Positions 57,761 to 64,000 of a stretch of 64,000 bases of DNA are shown here, piece by piece (within the stretch, counting starts at the first letter, position 1; each line of letters starts with the position of its first letter). A program made the position numbers and the translations under genes. The stretch spans positions 1 through 64,000 of the forward strand of contig JADJPB010000010.1 of assembly GCA_016713445.1 (NCBI GenBank), written 5' to 3'. This DNA comes from Bacteroidota bacterium. Lineage in GTDB: Bacteria > Bacteroidota > Bacteroidia > AKYH767-A > OLB10. Below the pieces are notes generated by a model. That model saw only the letters and a list, made by a program, of their open reading frames with translations. It was not told where the DNA came from and did not search any database.

Positions 57761-59959
57761 CTACTTCAAATCAAATCGATCTAAGTTCATCACCTTCGTC
57801 CATGCAGCCACAAAATCATTCACGAATTTTTGTTGTGAGTCTGCGCAGGCATATACTTCTGCCAAGGCACGTAGTTCCGAATTAGATCCGAAAATAAGAT
57901 CCGCTCTTGTTCCTGTCCATTTTACTTTACCCGTTTTACGATCGCGTCCTTCAAATACATCCTGAGCATCATTCGTCGAACTCCATGTTGTAGTTAAGTC
58001 GAGTAGATTCACAAAGAAATCATTCGTTAGGGCCTCTGGCTTATTCGTGAATACTCCATGCTTTGATTGATCATAGTTCGTATTCAACACACGCATCCCA
58101 CCCAATAAAACCGTCATTTCCGGTGCTGTTAATGTCATCAGTTGCGCTTTGTCGATTAACATCTCTTCTGCGGATGAAACATGACGAGGGTTATAGTAAT
58201 TTCTAAATCCATCTGCTCCGGGCTCCAACACGGCGACAGATTCTACATCGGTTTGCTCTTGCGTAGCGTCTGCACGACCCGGTGTAAATGGAACATTCAC
58301 CTCATGTCCTGCATTCTTTGCTGCCTTCTCAATCCCTGCGCATCCTGCCAAGATTATTAGATCCGACATCGAAACCATCTTACCTCCAGATTGCTCTTTA
58401 TTAAAAGCAGATTGTATTCCTTCCAAAACTTTCAATACTTTATCTAGCTGAGTCGGATTATTTACTTTCCAATTCCTCTGTGGAGCAAGACGTATACGCG
58501 CACCGTTAGCACCTCCACGTTTATCAGAGCCACGGAATGTAGATGCCGAAGCCCATGCTGTCGAAACCAATTCAGAAACCGATAAACCACTGTTCAAAAT
58601 TTTCGCTTTTAACGCGGCATTGTCTTTTTCTTCTATCAACTTATGAGAAACCGTTGGAATTGGATCTTGCCAAATCAATACCTCCTTGGGTACTTCATCT
58701 CCTAAATAACGAGCAACAGGACCCATATCACGATGCGTTAATTTATACCATGCCTTTGCAAAAGCTTCAGCAAACTGATCAGGGTTTTCATAAAAGCGAC
58801 GTGAAATTTTTTCGTAAGCAGGATCCATGCGTAGAGACAAATCTGTAGTTAACATAAACGGTGCATGCTTTTTAGTTGGATCGTGAGCATCTGGTACAGT
58901 GCCTGCACCGGCTCCGTTTTTAGGCGTCCACTGTTGTGCACCTGCTGGGCTCTTTGTTAATTCCCACTCAAAGCCAAAAAGATTTTCGAAAAAATTATTA
59001 CTCCACTTTGTTGGAGTTGTTGTCCAGGCTCCTTCTAGACCACTGGTAATAGTATTTACACCATTTCCGCTATTAAAAGAATTTTTCCATCCTAATCCTT
59101 GTTCTTCAATTCCAGCAGCTGCGGGTTCTGGTCCTACAAATTTACCTGGATCCGCCGCACCATGCGTCTTACCAAAAGTATGTCCGCCTGCAATCAACGC
59201 AACGGTTTCTTCGTCATTCATTGCCATACGACCAAACGTTTCACGAATATCGTGTGCTGCCAATAACGGATCTGGGTTACCGTTAGGACCTTCCGGATTT
59301 ACGTAGATGAGTCCCATTTGCACTGCGGCCAAAGGGTTTTCCAATTCACGATCTCCTTTATATCTTTTATCCTCTAACCACTTTCCTTCAGAGCCCCAGT
59401 AAATATCTTCTGCCGGTTCCCAAACATCTTCACGCCCTCCTCCAAAACCAAATGTTTTGAAGCCCATCGATTCCAACGCGCAATTCCCAGCAAGAATCAT
59501 TAAATCAGCCCATGATATTTTTTTTCCGTATTTCTGTTTGATGGGCCATAAAAGTAAACGGGCTTTGTCAAGATTTGCATTGTCGGGCCAACTATTTAAT
59601 GGAGTAAATCGTTGCGTTCCAAATCCAGCACCGCCACGACCATCCGCAATTCGATACGTTCCTGCGCTATGCCAAGCCATGCGTATGAAGAGTGGACCGT
59701 AATGGCCATAGTCGGCCGGCCACCAATCTTGTGAGTCGGTCATTAATTTAAAAATATCATTTTTCAATGCTTTTAAATCAAGACTTTTGAATTCCTTCGC
59801 ATAGTCAAAAGATTCATCCATCGGATTGGAAAATGGTGCATGTTGACGAAGAATATTTAGTTTTAACTGATTCGGCCACCAGTCACGGTTTCTTGTGCCG
59901 GCTCCAGCGGATTGCTTCATCGCTCCGCTACTAAAGGGACATTTGCTTTCTGTATTCAC
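57761..59959 (-). CDS. katG: Catalase-peroxidase KatG (intact)
   Basis: A 732-residue haem catalase-peroxidase, full length. The distal site is MAWHSAGTYR, the adduct tyrosine is in GLIYVNPEGP, and the proximal histidine is in GGHTFGKTHG. The C-terminal half is the usual inactive duplicate domain. It starts with GTG at 59959 (VNTESKCPFS). It differs clearly from the cassette KatG at 7695, for example by longer insertions around residues 340-400. A promoter-like site lies upstream, and no PerR/OxyR gene is adjacent. It detoxifies H2O2. Confidence 0.95.
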   Translation of the reverse strand: MNTESKCPFSSGAMKQSAGAGTRNRDWWPNQLKLNILRQHAPFSNPMDESFDYAKEFKSLDLKALKNDIFKLMTDSQDWWPADYGHYGPLFIRMAWHSAGTYRIADGRGGAGFGTQRFTPLNSWPDNANLDKARLLLWPIKQKYGKKISWADLMILAGNCALESMGFKTFGFGGGREDVWEPAEDIYWGSEGKWLEDKRYKGDRELENPLAAVQMGLIYVNPEGPNGNPDPLLAAHDIRETFGRMAMNDEETVALIAGGHTFGKTHGAADPGKFVGPEPAAAGIEEQGLGWKNSFNSGNGVNTITSGLEGAWTTTPTKWSNNFFENLFGFEWELTKSPAGAQQWTPKNGAGAGTVPDAHDPTKKHAPFMLTTDLSLRMDPAYEKISRRFYENPDQFAEAFAKAWYKLTHRDMGPVARYLGDEVPKEVLIWQDPIPTVSHKLIEEKDNAALKAKILNSGLSVSELVSTAWASASTFRGSDKRGGANGARIRLAPQRNWKVNNPTQLDKVLKVLEGIQSAFNKEQSGGKMVSMSDLIILAGCAGIEKAAKNAGHEVNVPFTPGRADATQEQTDVESVAVLEPGADGFRNYYNPRHVSSAEEMLIDKAQLMTLTAPEMTVLLGGMRVLNTNYDQSKHGVFTNKPEALTNDFFVNLLDLTTTWSSTNDAQDVFEGRDRKTGKVKWTGTRADLIFGSNSELRALAEVYACADSQQKFVNDFVAAWTKVMNLDRFDLK

Positions 59960-59999
59960 GTTGTGTTCTTTTATTAAATTTTTGTTAACTTACAATTTA

Positions 60000-60026
60000 T
60001 AAAGATAAACATTTTCTGATCTACAA
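60000..60026 (-). promoter_or_regulatory. Promoter-like site for katG
   Basis: On the minus strand TTG (60026-60024), 16 bases, then TATCTTTA (60007-60000) resembles the TTG/TAnnTTTG pattern and lies about 40 bases before the GTG start. The flanking stretch is AT-rich, and a regulator site cannot be identified. Confidence 0.4.
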
Positions 60027-60029
60027 AGT

Positions 60030-60391
60030 TTATGATCTTTGTTATTAATTGAAATTCACGAATAAATGATCTTAACTTTTAAGCATTGAATTATAAAAGG
60101 ATAAGATATTCTCTAAATTACTACTTTTATTCGGTTGTAAAAAGCTAAGAATAGGTTCATCTAAAGAACACTCGCAACATTATAAACAAAGAGTTTTCAA
60201 TTAATAATCAACTAACAAAATACATGATAGGGCAACATCCAATATGGTGAACGAAGCGCTATCCTTTTGGATAAAATAAAACCAACAAAAAAATTAAATC
60301 TTCATTGATTTACCAAGACAACATCGAAACTGTACAAACATCCAGCCGTGTAGTTAATCGAATTTCGATGAAATGATCTAAAATTCATACC
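60030..60391. other. Intergenic stretch between divergent genes
   Basis: About 360 bases between the katG promoter and the YdeI-like gene. No ORF or strong hairpin was seen. Confidence 0.55.
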
Positions 60392-60877
60392 GTGAAAAAA
60401 GAAAATATCTTAGTCGATAAAGAGTACTTACTCGAAAAGTATCCCGGCAAAGGCGGATGGACGTATGCTGCTATTCCGGAAGTGCTGCAAGATAAAAATG
60501 CGCCCTTTGGTTGGGTGAAGGTAAAAGGGAGCATTGACAAATACGAGTTTAAAAATTACACCCTTATGCCGATGGGAAATGGCCAACTTTTTCTACCCGT
60601 GAAAGCGGAAGTGAGAAAGAAGATTGGAAAACAAGCTGGCGATTGGGTACATGTGATTCTTTATGCAGATAATGCGCCAACCGAAGTACCTCCCGAATTT
60701 CTCGATTGTCTCAACGATGAACCTGTAGCGTTGAAAAATTTCAAAGTCTTCACGAATGGTCAACAAAAAGAATATATCGACTGGATCTATTCAGCTAAAA
60801 CAGACAAAACAAAAGTAAGTAGAATGGCGCAAGCGATTCAAAAAATAGAAATGGGAAAGAAGTTTCGTGAGCAATAA
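60392..60877 (+). CDS. DUF1905 + YdeI/OmdA-like protein
   Basis: A 161-residue protein. The N-terminal DUF1905 region (APFGWVKVKGSIDKYEFKNY, PMGNGQLFLPVKAEVRKKIG, AGDWVHVILYADN) is followed by the YdeI/OmpD-associated domain (NGQQKEYIDWIYSAKTDKTK, RMAQAIQKIEMGKKFRE). It starts with GTG at 60392. Relatives protect against some bacteriocins or peptides by an unknown route. It is cytoplasmic. Confidence 0.85.
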   Translation: MKKENILVDKEYLLEKYPGKGGWTYAAIPEVLQDKNAPFGWVKVKGSIDKYEFKNYTLMPMGNGQLFLPVKAEVRKKIGKQAGDWVHVILYADNAPTEVPPEFLDCLNDEPVALKNFKVFTNGQQKEYIDWIYSAKTDKTKVSRMAQAIQKIEMGKKFREQ

Positions 60878-60951
60878 AATTATTTTTCAATCCCTCGATA
60901 TGTCCTTTCTTCTATTAACTTTACTTCATAATTCGCTCAATACAATTCTCT

Positions 60952-62364
60952 ATGGATTTAAAACAAGGACATGCTACTAAAAATAGTATGTGGCAAGAAT
61001 TAAAAAATGCGATTCGCGGAACAGAAACGGATTATACTCAAGTAAGCTTAAACAAAGCAATTTTTCTTTTGGCAGTTCCTATGATTTTAGAATTAGTGAT
61101 GGAATCTACGTTTGCGGTTGCTGATATTTTCTTTGTTGGTAAATTAGGTTCATCAGCAGTAGCCACAGTAGGTCTCACAGAAACGTATTTATTTTTGCTC
61201 TACTCGGTAGCCATGGGTTTATCGATGGCGGTTACAGCAATTATTGCAAGAAGGGTTGGAGAAAAAAATAATTCGGAAGCTGCTATATCGGCTGTACAAG
61301 CCATTCTACTTGGCGTAATCGTTTCCATTCCCTTTTCCATTGCTGGAATATTTTTCGCAAAAGATTTATTGATATTGATGGGTGCTGATGGTTGGGTCGT
61401 GAACGAAGGATATGGATATACACAATGGATGTTGGGCGGCAATTTTGTAATTCTACTCTTATTTATCATCAACGCCATTTTCAGAGGAGCAGGCGATGCT
61501 GCCGTGGCGATGCGTGTATTATGGATTGCCAATGGCATCAATATCATCTTAGATCCGATTTTAATCTTTGGCTGGGGACCCATTCCTTCCATGGGCATTG
61601 AAGGAGCGGCCATAGCAACAAATATTGGTCGGGGAGTTGGAGTGTTAATGCAACTTTCCATTTTGTTGAAAGGAGGAAAACATATTCGTGTTGCTTGGTC
61701 ACAAGTTCAACTTGATATAAAATTAATGTTGAACATGATCAAAACTTCCTTGGGTGGAATTGCACAAATGTTAATTGCCATGACTTCATGGATTTTCTTA
61801 ATGCGAATTTTATCTGATATCGGAAGTGAAGCTGTTGCTGGAGCTACTATTTCTATTCGAATCATGATGTTTACTATAATGCCAGCCTGGGGACTCTCCA
61901 ATGCGGCTGCCACATTAGTAGGACAAAATTTAGGAGCTAACCAACCGGAACGTGCAGAATCAACGGTATGGAAAATTGGATTTTACAACATGCTTTTCCT
62001 GATTTTAGTTTCGTTCATATTCTATTTCTTTAATAAAGAATTGATTGAAATTTTCACTCTTGAACAAAACGTAATTGCTATTGGTGCAGAGTGGCTTGAA
62101 ATTCTTTCTTACTCATTCTTTGTCTATGCTTGGTGGATGGTCTCTGTACAAGCCTTCAACGGTGCCGGTGATACTAAAACTCCAACGTATATTAATCTTG
62201 TTTTCTTTTGGTTGATTCAAATTCCACTGGCCTATTACCTGGCTATTCATCTTGACTGGGCGCAATCAGGCGTGTTTTGGGCGGTGTTCTTTTCGGAGAC
62301 ATCGGTGGGACTATACACACTTTGGATTTTCAAAAAAGGTAGATGGAAAACGATGAAAGTATAG
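60952..62364 (+). CDS. MATE-family multidrug efflux transporter
   Basis: A 470-residue inner-membrane protein with 12 predicted membrane segments in two MatE halves. Motifs include NKAIFLLAVPMILELVMEST, GLTETYLFLLYSVAMGLSMA and the second-half VSVQAFNGAGDTKTPTYINL. It exports drugs or cationic compounds with Na+ or H+. The long soluble N-terminus (about 45 residues) is a known variant in Bacteroidota. No regulator is adjacent. Confidence 0.9.
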   Translation: MDLKQGHATKNSMWQELKNAIRGTETDYTQVSLNKAIFLLAVPMILELVMESTFAVADIFFVGKLGSSAVATVGLTETYLFLLYSVAMGLSMAVTAIIARRVGEKNNSEAAISAVQAILLGVIVSIPFSIAGIFFAKDLLILMGADGWVVNEGYGYTQWMLGGNFVILLLFIINAIFRGAGDAAVAMRVLWIANGINIILDPILIFGWGPIPSMGIEGAAIATNIGRGVGVLMQLSILLKGGKHIRVAWSQVQLDIKLMLNMIKTSLGGIAQMLIAMTSWIFLMRILSDIGSEAVAGATISIRIMMFTIMPAWGLSNAAATLVGQNLGANQPERAESTVWKIGFYNMLFLILVSFIFYFFNKELIEIFTLEQNVIAIGAEWLEILSYSFFVYAWWMVSVQAFNGAGDTKTPTYINLVFFWLIQIPLAYYLAIHLDWAQSGVFWAVFFSETSVGLYTLWIFKKGRWKTMKV

Positions 62365-62423
62365 TTTGTTTTATTAGATAATTGGTTTCTTATAACTAAA
62401 CACCTATATCGGAAAAATACTTC

Positions 62424-63675
62424 CTATTTTCTTTCCTTTAAAATTAATCGCAAAGAAGAATCCTTTGTTAAATAAGCCCAAGCCCAATTAATAAATATAA
62501 TCAATTTATTCTTTACACTAAGAATTAACATCAAATGCAAAAACATCCACACCAACCATGCAGGATATCCTTTAAACTTAATAAAAGGGAGGTCAACTAC
62601 TGCTTTATTTCGACCAATGGTAGCCATTGATCCTAAATCACGGTATTCAAATTTGACCAATGCTCTATTACTCTCAAACAATTTAAGATTTTTAACTAAT
62701 CGTTTCGCTTGATTAATAGCAACATTTGCTACTTGCGGATGTCCTTGAGGGTAATCCATTGTTTCCATAAAAGCGACATCGCCAATAGCAAAAATGGAGT
62801 CGCATCCTACCACTTTGTTAAAACGATCCACCTTAATTCGATTTCCTCTTACCATAACCTCTTCAGCCAATCCTCGAATCCGGTTGCCAATTACTCCGGC
62901 AGCCCAAATCACAGTTCTGCTGTTGATCACATCTCCATTCTGCAATATGAGTTTTTCACCATCATAATCCTTTACATAAGTTTCAGTCAATAATTTCACA
63001 CCCATCTCTTCTAAGTAATTTCTTGAAGCTTTTTTGCTTCTTCACTCATGTTATTTAGCGTGTTGGCACTGCCCTCAATAAGCATGATTTCAAAAGTAGA
63101 AAAATCAATTCCCGATAATCTTTCGGGAGTACATGTTGTTTTATTTCCGCAAACGCACCAGCCAACTCTACGCCAGTAGGACCTGCTCCTACAATCACCA
63201 AATTTAACAATGCTTGCTTTTCGTCTTTCTTTGCTGAAATAATATCTTCAAAAGTTTGAAGAATGTGATTGCGAATGTTGATCGCATCGTAAGTGGTTTT
63301 TAATGTGAACACATTTTGTTCGATGTTCATATTTCCAAAAAAATTTGTTTTACAGCCAATGGCAATAATTAAATAATCGAAGGTAAAGTCGCCAATATCC
63401 GTAATAATCATTTTTTGCGCCGGATCTATTTCCAACACCTCGGCCATGCGCACATGAACATTTTTCTTGTTTCGAAAAACATTTCTCAATGGAAAAGAAA
63501 TACTACTGGGCTCTATTTGAGAGGTAGCAACTTGATAAAAGAGTGGTTGAAACTGGTGATGATTTAATTTATCGATCAACCACACATCAAACAAATTTTC
63601 ATCCAAATTTCGTACGCATTGCACTCCTGCAAATCCACCGCCAATAACTACTACCTTTTTCTTCTTTGTGTTCAT
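62424..63675 (-). pseudogene. ndh: Type II NADH dehydrogenase (two one-base deletions)
   Basis: A non-proton-pumping NADH:quinone oxidoreductase. The FAD site is KVVVIGGGFAGVQCVRNLDE. The second Rossmann motif is LVIVGAGPTGVELAGAFAEI. The C-terminal membrane-anchoring part ends YLTKDSSLRLILKERK. The first frame ends at 63055 and the second starts at about 63005; two missing bases (one near 63104, one in an A-run near 63030) explain it. About 416 residues in full. Pairs of missing bases within 80 bases favour sequence error. Confidence 0.85.
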
Positions 63676-63807
63676 GGTAAAAAATTAGAAAATGAAATTT
63701 TGATATTTACACATAAAATTTCGTGTTTAATTATTCCTCCATTTTATGCAATACCTTGCAAAGTTACTACCTCTATGATCAAAGTGATCAGAATTAAATA
63801 GTATTAA

Positions 63808-64000
63808 TTAAAATTCCCACATCATTCCAATCGAGGGAAGAATAGTTCCCGACTCGTTTTTCAATTCTTTTAACAAATAACTTCCTGAGTTATTGGGGTC
63901 TTCAACAGCTGTTCCATTCTGATCAGTAACAACAGTCAAATAGGGCGCAAGCAATGTTTTGTTATTGTATAAATTTTGGATATCGAGGTAAATATTTAAA
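63808..64000 (-). CDS. TonB-dependent receptor, C-terminal end (partial)
   Basis: The frame opens at the window edge and ends at 63808. The 63 visible residues (LNIYLDIQNLYNNKTLLAPY ... LPSIGMMWEF) look like the last strands of a TonB-dependent receptor: a 'DIQNLYN' strand and a final aromatic residue. The rest lies beyond position 64000. Confidence 0.7.
   Translation of the reverse strand, partial: LNIYLDIQNLYNNKTLLAPYLTVVTDQNGTAVEDPNNSGSYLLKELKNESGTILPSIGMMWEF

Noticed and set aside
58543..59702. Plus-strand ORFs opposite the second katG
   Set aside because: Antisense shadows of an intact 732-residue gene.

Overview
The window is from a low-GC member of the Bacteroidota. Supporting signs are many secreted proteins ending in the type IX secretion (T9SS, 'YPNP...') sorting domain, SusC/FecA-type TonB receptors, an OmpA-like protein, TAnnTTTG-type promoters, few Shine-Dalgarno-like sites, and family content such as DinB, DUF1801, VOC and SnoaL. 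No rRNA, tRNA or CRISPR array was seen.

Positions 1 to about 22,290 look like an integron-type gene-cassette array. Nearly every gene is on the + strand. Between genes lie long imperfect palindromes (60 to about 185 bp when uninterrupted) that open with an R''-like box (for example GCATAAC or GCTAAC) and close with a GTTAGC/GTTATGC-like R' box. The decisive sign is that the bases just after the GTT cut point at the start of a cassette are the reverse complement of the R'' arm at the end of that same cassette. This holds for seven of twelve cassettes, with 9 to 14 matching bases. Cargo includes T9SS-secreted repeat proteins, a serine hydrolase, a two-component-regulator propeller, a PerR + KatG peroxide module, a ParE-type toxin-antitoxin pair, an AraC regulator, lipoproteins, a Crp/NmrA/SnoaL trio, a GNAT and an epimerase. 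The integrase is not in the window; by integron convention it should lie left of position 1.

The array's attC hairpins have been hit three times: by two copies of one IS1182-like element and by a 303-bp MITE-like element with a 10-bp target duplication. A solo end of the same IS sits at 26.83-26.93 kb, where it truncates a Kelch-type gene.

From about 22.8 to 45 kb come accessory genes: LamG/T9SS proteins, VOC, DinB and SnoaL enzymes, a bestrophin-like channel, an exported pirin, a spermidine-synthase-like methyltransferase, a dockerin-like T9SS protein, DUF1801 proteins, an M12-type secreted metalloprotease and a phage-fibre-like surface protein. From 45 to 64 kb the region looks more like ordinary chromosome: AlkC-like DNA repair, a FecA-like receptor, an SLC13 permease, a PorV/Q-like protein, OmpA, a pterin dehydratase, an intact KatG, a MATE pump, NDH-2 and the C-terminus of a TonB receptor.

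About twenty genes are interrupted by one-base shifts, mostly a missing or extra base and often in A/T runs. Many may be assembly errors rather than mutations, so 'pseudogene' here means interrupted as given.
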